A DNA stretch of 7,545 nucleotides from Planctomycetaceae bacterium (GTDB taxonomy: Bacteria > Planctomycetota > Planctomycetia > Planctomycetales > Planctomycetaceae), in NCBI GenBank assembly GCA_947479075.1, contig CANJZR010000182.1, positions 1-7,545 on the forward strand, read 5' to 3'. The position numbers were made by a program, and so were the translations under genes. Shown here one piece after another: positions 1 through 6,319 of the stretch. Positions within the stretch are counted from its first letter, which is position 1; each line of letters starts with the position of its first letter. Below the pieces are notes generated by a model, which saw only the letters and a program-made list of their open reading frames with translations, made no database searches and was not told where the DNA came from.

Positions 1-1160
1 ACGCGTTGCGTGGTGTCGCTGACCCGCAGGCTGAACCAGCGTGTCGCCGGGGCGGACGTGAGCGATTCGGGCGGAGTAAACGAATAACGATTGGCGGTTC
101 CGCCGGTCGTCTCAGAAGATGGCGTCAGCTCGGGGATCTCGACGCCGCCCTCGATGAAGAGGGTGCACACCAGTCCGGTGCAATCGACCACTTGTTGTTG
201 TGCATCGTAGATCGAGATCGTGAGGGGAACTCGCTCTCGAACGAAGAGATCGATGCGGTTCGCCTGGACTCGTTCCATCGATGTCGACCGCAAGGGCATG
301 ATGAACGTTGACTGGTTACCTCCGCCACCTGTTTCGCCGTCATTGGTCGATGTCACGTATCCTTCGTCGTTCGTCAGCAGCTTCTTGGTCGGATCGACCA
401 GGATCACTGCGGCGATCTGAGCGGCATCGGGAAGGGTCTCGACATAAGACGCCAGGCTGTTGATTGAGTCGCTGGTGGCCAGCCCGTCGATCGAAGGAGC
501 TGGGGTATAGCTACTGGCAGCCAGTCGGGAGCTGATCGCCGCATCCACTCTCGCGAGTTCGGTACTCAGTTCGATACGAACCTGTGCGGCAATTGCACTG
601 GCAGTTGGGATGGTTCCGGGGGCTGAGTAGCTGTTGGCGGCGAGTCGTGAGCTGACTGCGACATCAACTCTCGCGAGCTCGGTACTCAATTCGGTACGAA
701 CCTGCGAGGCGATCGTGGGGGGGGAAGGGGGAGCGGTGTAAGCGTCTGCGGCCAATCGTGAACTGATCGTGGCGTCGAGTCGCGCAAGTTCGGTGCTTAA
801 CTCTGTTCTGACGGCGGTGGCGTTTGCGGCGGCGGTCGGGGGCGAGGACTTGGCGGGGTCATAGTCGGTTGTCAGCGTCTTAGGACTTTCGATGGAGTCC
901 GGCGGGCCGGCGACGACATAGGTTACCGCCGAGATGACGGCGGAAATGCGGATGTAGAACCGATCACCGGCAACCGCGTCACCGGGAATCGTACAGGTGG
1001 CGATTCCTTGAGCCCCGGTCATGGTGACCGTGACAGTCGTGCTCTGGTCGACTCCGTTCTTGACGAGAGTGGCTGTCGGCGTACCAGTGGGGGCGGTCGG
1101 CAGTCCAGTCGAATCAATACAGGTAAACGGAATGTCGAACCGGGAGGAGGGCAGCAGCAT
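1..1160 (-). CDS. Phage tail/baseplate-type structural protein with stalk repeats (C-terminus cut by window edge)
   Basis: The frame is open from the ATG at 1160 to the left edge (386 codons, no stop). The start is chosen because AAGGA sits 8 bases upstream; an in-frame GTG at 1205 is an alternative. Visible layout: residues about 1-95 form an Ig-like beta-rich region (PTATLVKNGV, then alternating Thr/Val strands and IPGDAVAGDRFYIRI). Three stalk repeats follow, starting at residues 117, 154 and 194. A Gly-rich hinge (GETGGGGN, about 275-282) leads into a second beta-rich domain from about 302 (RIDLFVRERVPLTISIYDA), which continues off the window. The second domain resembles the Ig-like domains of BppU-type baseplate/fibre proteins; this family link is inference from pattern only. 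It lies 78 bases downstream of the lectin-like gene, in the same direction, so co-transcription is likely. No signal peptide or membrane segment is seen. The exact role (fibre, baseplate or stalk) is not determined. Confidence 0.72.
   Translation of the reverse strand, partial: MLLPSSRFDIPFTCIDSTGLPTAPTGTPTATLVKNGVDQSTTVTVTMTGAQGIATCTIPGDAVAGDRFYIRISAVISAVTYVVAGPPDSIESPKTLTTDYDPAKSSPPTAAANATAVRTELSTELARLDATISSRLAADAYTAPPSPPTIASQVRTELSTELARVDVAVSSRLAANSYSAPGTIPTASAIAAQVRIELSTELARVDAAISSRLAASSYTPAPSIDGLATSDSINSLASYVETLPDAAQIAAVILVDPTKKLLTNDEGYVTSTNDGETGGGGNQSTFIMPLRSTSMERVQANRIDLFVRERVPLTISIYDAQQQVVDCTGLVCTLFIEGGVEIPELTPSSETTGGTANRYSFTPPESLTSAPATRWFSLRVSDTTQR
498..812 (-). repeat. Three in-frame coding repeats of the tail-like protein (stalk motif)
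   Basis: Each copy begins VRTELSTELAR (VRIEL in the third), continues with D, a small-residue stretch, SSRLAA, and ends in a Tyr followed by Thr or Ser. Copies begin at 812, 701 and 581, so the periods are 111 and 120 bases (37 and 40 residues). Conservation is high in the TELSTELAR and SSRLAA blocks, while the Pro/Ala-rich linkers vary in length and sequence. Such repeats are common as trimeric or helical stalk segments in phage fibres; the structural role here is inferred. The coding strand of the linker between copies 1 and 2 carries a C5-TT-C8 tract (717-731). Confidence 0.85.
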
Positions 1161-1168
1161 CGAGAGGG

Positions 1169-1173
1169 TCCTT
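1169..1173 (-). promoter_or_regulatory. Ribosome binding site deciding the start of the tail-like gene
   Basis: On the minus strand AAGGA stands 8 bases before the ATG at 1160. The frame is also open upstream as far as the TGA that ends the lectin-like gene, so this site is the reason for preferring the ATG over the GTG at 1205. Confidence 0.5.
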
Positions 1174-1238
1174 GGGAACGGTGTCGTGGCGGCGCGAGAG
1201 CTCACGGTGGTCGTGTGACGAGGCGTGAAGCTGCGAAC

Positions 1239-1964
1239 TCAGGCCAGAAATGTCAGAGCCATGCTGATCTCTGAGGGGGTCAGCCACGGAACAAACCACA
1301 GCTCATGAATCGTTGAGCTGGAATACGAAGTGTTGTTCGACGCAGAGAACAGCGCCGGTGAGCTGTTGTAGTGGCCCGTACCAGTTGAGGACCAACCGAC
1401 TCGGTATGCGCTCGTGGTCGAGTTCACGGGAACTGTCTGGATCACACTACTTGCGCTGGCTGCGTAGGCGGTACTCGAGGTGTAGATCACCGGACTGGCT
1501 GTCGAGGATGCGGGACATACGAATTCCATACTGTTCGTGTAGTGTGAAAAGACTCTCGCACCAGATGCGAACGTCACCCATGCGGACATGAGGACGGTAT
1601 AATTGAGATTCAGTGCAGTATTCGAGTTGAGGGTACAATTTCGAATGTCGGCATCGCCGTAGAGACCCGGCTTCCCGTTCCGATTTGTCCCGAAACGAGG
1701 CTTTTTGGCGCTATTGCCCTGACCGAACAATGAAGTCCATCCCCCTGCGGAAAGATAAGGCAGCCAGCTTCCGACGGTGGCCCCATCAGTCGTGACGGCA
1801 GAGCCACTCCCGGAGCTCGAGGAGAACATGCTGACCCCCGCCAGATAACCGCCGTACCAGGAGGCTTTGCCAATCGATGCGAGATAAGCGGTCAGCGATG
1901 CAGGAGCCGCAGTCCCCGAACTCTGCGGGCCGAGGACGACCGAACCAGGCAAATTGAGAGGCAT
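1239..1964 (-). CDS. Lectin-like (concanavalin A/laminin-G-type) tail-associated protein
   Basis: 241 residues from ATG 1964 to TGA 1239, with CAGGA six bases before the start. The layout matches the common bacterial/phage LamG-like pattern. There is a Gly/Ser-rich N-terminal linker (about 40-62), a W-x(n)-GQGN...KPRFGTNRNGKPG stretch (about 76-100) like the usual 'gngn-P-ingkPgl' signature, then beta strands with aromatic residues. The C-terminus, IHELWFVPWLTPSEISMAL (219-237), corresponds to the typical closing strand-plus-helix of these domains. The protein is rich in Ser, Thr, Asn, Ala and Tyr and poor in charge, as is common for receptor- or surface-exposed phage proteins. It has no signal peptide. 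It precedes the stalk-repeat gene in the same direction, so a tail-fibre or tip adhesin role is plausible but inferred. The fold assignment is from pattern only; function is unproven. Confidence 0.7.
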   Translation of the reverse strand: MPLNLPGSVVLGPQSSGTAAPASLTAYLASIGKASWYGGYLAGVSMFSSSSGSGSAVTTDGATVGSWLPYLSAGGWTSLFGQGNSAKKPRFGTNRNGKPGLYGDADIRNCTLNSNTALNLNYTVLMSAWVTFASGARVFSHYTNSMEFVCPASSTASPVIYTSSTAYAASASSVIQTVPVNSTTSAYRVGWSSTGTGHYNSSPALFSASNNTSYSSSTIHELWFVPWLTPSEISMALTFLA

Positions 1965-2115
1965 GAAATGTCCTGAGGATGAAGGAGAGGTCTCTCACTT
2001 CCCATAGACATTTCGTTGCGCGGTCGGGGCCTCGACTGGTGAAAAGAGGAACCCGAAACAGTCAGGCTCTTAGTGCCACACGGCTGTGAGGGAGCGTCTG
2101 CCGCCTGAAACAACT

Positions 2116-2141
2116 CAGCGGGAGCAGCTCTCCCCCCGCTG
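2116..2141 (-). terminator. Possible weak intrinsic terminator after the SNF2 gene
   Basis: A nine-base inverted repeat (CAGCGGGAG against CTCCCGCTG, with three extra C bulged in one arm) begins about 35 bases beyond the SNF2 stop codon. On the minus strand it is followed by a poorly T-rich stretch (TGAGTTGTTT), so termination would be weak or factor-assisted. It sits in the 210-base gap between the SNF2 gene and the lectin-like gene, which would fit separate transcription units. I see no clear sigma-70 promoter in the rest of this gap. Confidence 0.35.
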
Positions 2142-2174
2142 ATTGGATCGCGAATCGAGATCGAGAGGCTCGCC

Positions 2175-5100
2175 TTAAGACAGCAGCTTCTCAAGGTCTT
2201 CTGCCGTCAGACTTTCCAGGACCGATCCCTCTTCCGCAGCCAGGATGGCGTCAGCGAGTTCCCGCTTCTGCTTCTGCAGATCGAGAATCTTCTCTTCGAC
2301 GGTGTCCTTACAGATCAGGCGATAGGCGAAGACCTGACGGGTCTGGCCGACACGGTGGGCGCGGTCGATGGCCTGGGCTTCGACGGCGGGATTCCACCAC
2401 GGATCGAGCAGAAACACGTACTCAGCTGAAGTCAGGTTCAGACCGAGGCCCCCAGCCTTGAGGCTGATGAGGAAGACCATCGTGTTCGGATCGTTCTGGA
2501 ACTGGTCGACGACCTGTTTGCGGTTGCGAGTCTTACCGTCGAGGTAGACGTACGGGATGCCGCGCTTGTCGAGATGTTCCTTCACGATCGACAGCATGCT
2601 GGTGAACTGCGAGAAGATGAGCGACTTGTGCCCTTCCTCGATCAGCTCTTCGATCTGTGGAAGCAGCACGTCGAGCTTGGCGAAGGCTTCTTCCTTCGTC
2701 TCGCGATCGAGCAGAGCGGGATGGCAGGCGGCCTGACGCAAGCGAAGTAGGGCCTCGAGCACATGCATCCGCGACTTGTTCATGCCCTGTTGCTTGACCA
2801 TGCCCAGCAGGGAGTCGCGATAGTGCTCGCGAAGTTCGCTGTAGAGCGCCCGTTGCCGTTTGCCCATCTGGCAAAAAATCGTTTCCTCGAACTTGTCAGG
2901 AAGATCTGCCGCGACCTCGCGTTTGGTACGACGCAGGACAAACGGTCGAATGCCCTTGGCCAGCATCAGCCGCGACTGCGAGTCCTTGCCGTCGAGAGCG
3001 TTGACACGGAACGCGGAGCTGCGACCGAGCATCCCGGGGTTGAGGAACTCAAAGATCGACCAGAGGTCCCCGAGATGATTCTCGATGGGCGTACCGCTGA
3101 GTGCCAGACGGTGTTCCGCCTTGATCAGGCGGCAAGCCTTCGCCACCTGCGAGGTGGAGTTCTTGATCGTCTGGGCTTCGTCGAGCACGGCGTAGTCGAA
3201 CTGGATGTCGCGGAGTTCGACGACATCGCGACGCAACGTGCCGTAGGTTGTCAGCACGAGATCGACTTTTGTGATCTGATCCCGCAACTCGGCCCGCTGC
3301 AGCCCGGAGTACTCCAGGTACTTGAGTTCCGGGGTGAAACGCTGGATTTCCTGAACCCAGTTAAACATCAGTGACTTCGGCACAATGATGATTGACGGGC
3401 GTTTCTCTTTCTCGGTCCGAGTTCGCTCCAGCAACAGAGCGAGCAGCTGGACGGTTTTACCGAGACCCATGTCGTCCGCAAGACATCCGCCAAAGTGGAA
3501 GTCCTGAAGGAACTTCATCCAGCCGAGGCCTTCCCGCTGATAGGGACGCAGCGTGCCGATGAAGCCTGTGGGCTCAATACCCGATTCGACGCCCGCAAAG
3601 TTGCGCAAGCGGTCCCGGATCTCCAGGAATTGTGCATCGACATCGACGGAGGGTTCATCCTCCAGCAGAGCATCCAGCAGTCCGACCTGGGTCGCGCTGA
3701 ATCGCAGATGGTCTTCTTCGACCTGCCCCAGCCCGGCGAGCATTCCGTACTGCTGCAGCCAGTCTTCGGGCAGAATCCCGAGCGAGCCATCGTCCAGGCG
3801 AATCGTGTTGTCGCCCCGCTTGAGTGCGGCGAGCAGTTCCGGGAACGAAGCTTTGACACCATCAAAATCGGCGTCACCACCCAGTTCGAACCAGTCGATC
3901 CCGGTGCGGACGCGGAACTGCAGGGCCGATCCCTGACGAATCTGCTTGCCGTCAGCTCGCACATTCCAGCCCGCTGGAATCAACTTGCGAACGGCACTCG
4001 CCAGATCTCCGACGGGAATTTCGACATCGTGCAGCGTCTGGCGATGGTCGAGCAGGCGGCGGAATCCCGCTTCCTTCAGCTGGGACCAGGAGCCCGATTC
4101 GATTTCGCGATCACGCAGCAGACAGCGACCCTGATCGCGCTGGACGATGGCCCATTGCGAGCTCGCTCCAGGGACGACCGCTCCTTCGTATTCAAACTCA
4201 ACCACACCGGTCAGGCGCTCATGACGCCAGCCTTTGGTGCGTGGCGATTTGAGAGTGAGGTGTGGTCGGGGAGTGGCTCGGATCTCGTTCAGCCGCAGCT
4301 CGACGGGCAGATCCAGCTGGGGCAGCGTGGGCATGTCGAGGAGCTGGTCGACGAGCTCCTTCTGCTCTGCCGTTGCGACAGAAATGTTCTGCTCGGACCG
4401 CAGCATGCGGACCCAGTCAAACGCGCCAAAGTCGTCGACCTGGCTGATCTTGTTCCCCCAGATGACCAGCCCACCGGGGACGATCACGCGGATATCCTGC
4501 AGAGTCATGACCTCTTCGCCGCGGCGCAGCTCACCGGCGAGTTTCCACTTCTCGTTCCCCTCTTCGGGGCGGAGTGCCATGCACAGGGTCCAGGGCGAAC
4601 CTTCGTCCCACGCAAGTGAGGGAGTCGACTTGCCTTCATCGCCGAGAAATCGCAACCGTTCGGTGCGACACATCAGCGGCAGCAAGAGCGTGCAGAGTTC
4701 AAACGGCAGACGATAACGGAACAAAGCTGACTGGAACTCGGCCTGCTGGGCGAACCAGCCAGACCGGTCGGGCGTGCCACCGATGAGGTAGGCCAGAATC
4801 TGGCGGTCGTCCTGGTGTTCGATTTCCTCCAGCTTGCCGGGGCGAACCTTCAAGGGCTTGAGCTTGCCCCACTGGCCGCTGGCCCGGATCTGGCGTTGTG
4901 ATGTCTGGATGACGAGCATCTCGGACTTGAGGCTCTCTTCGACATCGACCTCGTAAAAGATTTCGCGTTCGCGCGAGCCAGCTGACTCGCCCGACGACGC
5001 GGTGGGAGCCATCGTCGTACGCAGCTCGCGCAGCTTGAGTTCCCAGTCGCGGAGATTGACGGCACGCTGAGCGGGAGCCTTCGCGGTAGCGGGAGCGACG

Positions 5101-5516
5101 GTTGCCGTGCTGCGTGAGGATGTCGATGGCACATAGATGTCACTGCTCAGGTCGTCTTCATCGACGAACGGAGTATCGAGCAGCGAAGGCACGACTTCTT
5201 GAACGAAGGGTGGAACGTTCCCCGGTCGCGCGGGCGAGCTCAACAGCTGACCCTGGTCAACGGCCAGGAGCGTGGCCCACAAATGCTTACAGGCCGGGTC
5301 GCGGGTGTTGCCATCGCCGACACAGCTGCAGAACATACGCAGCTCGCCGTTCTGGCGGCTCAGCTGGGTGTGGAACTCCACGCCATCACGCACGATGGCA
5401 TAGAGTTCGTCCGAGAGGACGCGAGTAATTGCTACTCGCTCCGCTTGTACGTACGCAGCCCCACGAAAGCGGATGTCTCCGCGGAATTTCGACTCGAACA
5501 ACTTCGCAAGCGACAC
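2175..5516 (-). CDS. SWIM zinc-finger SNF2-family ATPase/helicase
   Basis: Predicted 1113 residues from GTG 5516. Members of this family are ATP-driven DNA translocases that remodel protein-DNA complexes rather than classical strand-separating helicases. From the N-terminus: a SWIM zinc-binding motif (C63-x-C65, then C76-x-H78); a Pro/Ser/Thr/Ala-rich linker (about 105-155); a long region like the bacterial SNF2-associated domain (about 160-640); then the ATPase core. The core shows LRPYQREG (about 656), Walker A DDMGLGKT with Lys687, Walker B DEAQ (779-782), SGTPIENHLGDLW (from 807), LRRTKREV, SLIFSQF (from 965), the LKAGGLGLNLT motif (about 1020) and QAIDRAHRVGQ (from 1048). The C-terminus ends LTAEDLEKLLS. 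No motif is missing, so it should be active. The frame stays open up to an ATG at 5789, but those 91 codons lack a Shine-Dalgarno and look unlike the family. No partner genes of known SNF2-containing defence systems are adjacent; the cellular role is unassigned. Confidence 0.95.
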   Translation of the reverse strand: MSLAKLFESKFRGDIRFRGAAYVQAERVAITRVLSDELYAIVRDGVEFHTQLSRQNGELRMFCSCVGDGNTRDPACKHLWATLLAVDQGQLLSSPARPGNVPPFVQEVVPSLLDTPFVDEDDLSSDIYVPSTSSRSTATVAPATAKAPAQRAVNLRDWELKLRELRTTMAPTASSGESAGSREREIFYEVDVEESLKSEMLVIQTSQRQIRASGQWGKLKPLKVRPGKLEEIEHQDDRQILAYLIGGTPDRSGWFAQQAEFQSALFRYRLPFELCTLLLPLMCRTERLRFLGDEGKSTPSLAWDEGSPWTLCMALRPEEGNEKWKLAGELRRGEEVMTLQDIRVIVPGGLVIWGNKISQVDDFGAFDWVRMLRSEQNISVATAEQKELVDQLLDMPTLPQLDLPVELRLNEIRATPRPHLTLKSPRTKGWRHERLTGVVEFEYEGAVVPGASSQWAIVQRDQGRCLLRDREIESGSWSQLKEAGFRRLLDHRQTLHDVEIPVGDLASAVRKLIPAGWNVRADGKQIRQGSALQFRVRTGIDWFELGGDADFDGVKASFPELLAALKRGDNTIRLDDGSLGILPEDWLQQYGMLAGLGQVEEDHLRFSATQVGLLDALLEDEPSVDVDAQFLEIRDRLRNFAGVESGIEPTGFIGTLRPYQREGLGWMKFLQDFHFGGCLADDMGLGKTVQLLALLLERTRTEKEKRPSIIIVPKSLMFNWVQEIQRFTPELKYLEYSGLQRAELRDQITKVDLVLTTYGTLRRDVVELRDIQFDYAVLDEAQTIKNSTSQVAKACRLIKAEHRLALSGTPIENHLGDLWSIFEFLNPGMLGRSSAFRVNALDGKDSQSRLMLAKGIRPFVLRRTKREVAADLPDKFEETIFCQMGKRQRALYSELREHYRDSLLGMVKQQGMNKSRMHVLEALLRLRQAACHPALLDRETKEEAFAKLDVLLPQIEELIEEGHKSLIFSQFTSMLSIVKEHLDKRGIPYVYLDGKTRNRKQVVDQFQNDPNTMVFLISLKAGGLGLNLTSAEYVFLLDPWWNPAVEAQAIDRAHRVGQTRQVFAYRLICKDTVEEKILDLQKQKRELADAILAAEEGSVLESLTAEDLEKLLS

Positions 5517-5521
5517 TGACG

Positions 5522-5527
5522 CCTCCC
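5522..5527 (-). promoter_or_regulatory. Shine-Dalgarno deciding the GTG start of the SNF2 gene
   Basis: GGGAGG on the minus strand is separated by five bases (CGTCA) from the GTG at 5516. The protein then begins SLAKLFESKF, immediately before the folded SWIM region. The ATG at 5789 has no comparable purine tract, so the shorter protein is preferred. Confidence 0.7.
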
Positions 5528-5529
5528 TG

Positions 5530-5578
5530 GCGATCGCTCGGGCCACTGGCCTTCGGAGAGACGAGAACTCCTCGTCTC
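5530..5578 (-). repeat. Cluster of perfect dyads in the SNF2 leader
   Basis: Three perfect inverted repeats lie directly upstream of the SNF2 Shine-Dalgarno: GCGATCGC (5530-5537), GGCCA-C-TGGCC (5541-5551), and an eight-base-pair hairpin GAGACGAG / CTCGTCTC with a five-base loop (5558-5578). In RNA the last would be a stable stem ending about 40 bases before the GTG. They could be operator sites or a structured 5' leader that affects translation; no family is recognised. Confidence 0.45.
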
Positions 5579-5916
5579 GTCCGTCACAGAGTTGGGAACC
5601 CCACCTCGGACAGACATTTCCGGCCAGCCATTCCTGCGCGTCAGGCAAAGAATGGAACCTGAAAAGACCGCAAGCTGTGAAGGTTAGCGGAAGCAGGGGG
5701 CTGACAGCTACTGAGAGTCTCTGGAATCTCGAAAGAGTGACGGCGAGGAAATGCCATCGGTGAGCCGACTTCAGTGGCGGTCGTTCCATTTCGATCGTTT
5801 TGCAAAGCTGGGGTGGCAGAGATCAATCGCGATCGGTAACTTTCCACCCGCGAAATGGAGCGAGTGCGAAAGTTCTCGTAAAATTTCGCCGAAGAAGAAT
5901 GTTGTTGCTATGTGGT

Positions 5917-5940
5917 CTCTGGACAGAGTCTACAATGTAG
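5917..5940 (+). promoter_or_regulatory. Candidate promoter -10 region with two adjacent dyads
   Basis: TACAAT (5931-5936) is a good -10 match, oriented toward the candidate RNA and its terminator. No well-spaced -35 is present: TTGCTA at 5905-5910 is 20 bases away, too far for an ideal site. The -10 lies inside a perfect dyad CTACA-A-TGTAG (5930-5940), and a second dyad CTCTG-GA-CAGAG (5917-5928) sits just upstream. The arrangement would fit a repressor or activator site over a weak promoter, but the regulator is unknown. Confidence 0.3.
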
Positions 5941-5942
5941 CA

Positions 5943-6191
5943 CGACAGGCGATGGTGAACGCAGGACGTGTTCTGCGTGAGCTTTCGCTGTTCAAATGCG
6001 AATGACCCAACCGCTCGCCACCTAGTGCCGGAGGACCAACAAAACGCGTTGGCCGGAGACGCCAAGGTACGTGCTAGACACGACCTGTCTCTCGCCTTTT
6101 TCGCAAAGCATCCTGCTGAGCCATACAGGTCGAGGGTTGGATTTTCGAAGCTGCAGATCGGTTCTCCGGTCCGCAGCTTTTTTTGTTTTTT
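5943..6191 (+). ncRNA. Candidate structured RNA (small RNA or cis-acting leader) ending in an intrinsic terminator
   Basis: This stretch has no credible ORF but several complementary segments. A 5' hairpin pairs ACGCAG (5959-5964) with CTGCGT (5973-5978). A long-range closing stem pairs CCAACC (6007-6012) plus CTCG (6014-6017) with CGAG (6131-6134) plus GGTTGG (6135-6140), with G6013 bulged. Inside it are a hairpin CCAAC/GTTGG (6036-6040 with 6048-6052) that CCGG/CCGG (6028-6031 with 6053-6056) can extend, and a stem ACCTGT/ACAGGT (6083-6088 with 6125-6130). The result is a multi-stem junction followed by a strong terminator. The 5' end is inferred from the -10 at 5931. I looked for hallmarks of 4.5S RNA, tmRNA, RNase P RNA and common riboswitches and found none. 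It could be an independent small RNA or an attenuator/riboswitch-like leader of the hydrolase gene 130 bases downstream. Confidence 0.45.
6148..6191 (+). terminator. Strong Rho-independent terminator
   Basis: The stem pairs AAGCTGC (6148-6154) with GCAGCTT (6173-6179). After one A/C mismatch it continues as GATCGG (6156-6161) with CCGGTC (6166-6171, one G-U pair), closed by a TTCT loop. It is followed by seven T, one G and six more T (6178-6191). The opposite strand has no T-run after the stem, so it acts only on plus-strand transcription. As no plus-strand gene precedes it in this window, it implies a non-coding transcript or a regulated leader. Confidence 0.9.
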
Positions 6192-6237
6192 ATGGTAAGT
6201 GAACCACTCGTATTATTTGGAGATTCAGTATCGACGA

Positions 6238-6266
6238 TTGACTTCCCGGGGAGGCCTTCTTATCAA
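6238..6266 (+). promoter_or_regulatory. Sigma-70-like promoter for the hydrolase gene
   Basis: TTGACT (6238-6243, five of six consensus bases) and TATCAA (6261-6266, four of six) are separated by exactly 17 bases. Transcription would start near 6273 and give a leader of about 47 bases before the ATG at 6320. It lies downstream of the strong terminator, so the hydrolase can be expressed independently of the upstream RNA. The -35 is part of TTGACTTCC, which recurs at 6271-6279. Confidence 0.45.
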
Positions 6267-6319
6267 CAGTTTGACTTCCGTTCGATTTGTGGACGGGGAC
6301 TTTGATCGGGAGAGTTCGC

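Larger units (their letters stand above)
5517..5929. other. Gene-free leader/intergenic stretch upstream of SNF2
   Basis: About 410 bases with no supported gene. Minus-strand reading is open through 5789 in the SNF2 frame, but without family-like sequence or a start signal. It presumably holds the SNF2 promoter, yet I find no convincing -35/-10 pair on the minus strand. The only clear structure is the cluster of dyads at 5530-5578 listed separately. Confidence 0.6.

Noticed and set aside
1239..1964. Possible diversity-generating retroelement target (Asn/Ser/Tyr-rich C-terminal half)
   Set aside because: No reverse transcriptase, template repeat or C-type lectin signature is in the window; Ser/Thr/Asn richness is common in LamG-like phage proteins.
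2060..2090. Sigma-54-like GTGGCACTAAGAGC on the minus strand before the lectin-like gene
   Set aside because: The GG to GC spacing is two bases short of the required one, so it should not be a functional -24/-12 site.
1892..2194. Minus-strand ORF of 100 codons in the gap after SNF2
   Set aside because: It overlaps both the end of SNF2 and the start of the lectin-like gene, and its Ser/Arg/Pro composition looks like out-of-frame reading.
3495..4619. Long plus-strand ORF (374 codons) opposite the SNF2 gene
   Set aside because: It lies wholly antisense to a protein with all SNF2 motifs, has no Shine-Dalgarno or domain, and its composition is explained by codon bias of the real gene.
2175..5516. 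SNF2 protein as part of an anti-phage defence system
   Set aside because: SNF2 proteins do occur in such systems, but no methylase, phospholipase D-like or other partner gene is adjacent in this window, so there is no support.
5947..6025. Fluoride-riboswitch-like core (GGCGATGGTG with a distant CCACCTA)
   Set aside because: The opening bases resemble that family, but the middle is far too long, the conserved AAC and CTGATG segments are missing, and the downstream gene is not a fluoride exporter.
5968..6198. Plus-strand ORF of 76 codons across the structured RNA
   Set aside because: It reads through the terminator stem and the T-run, giving a Phe-rich C-terminus, with no ribosome binding site or family-like sequence.
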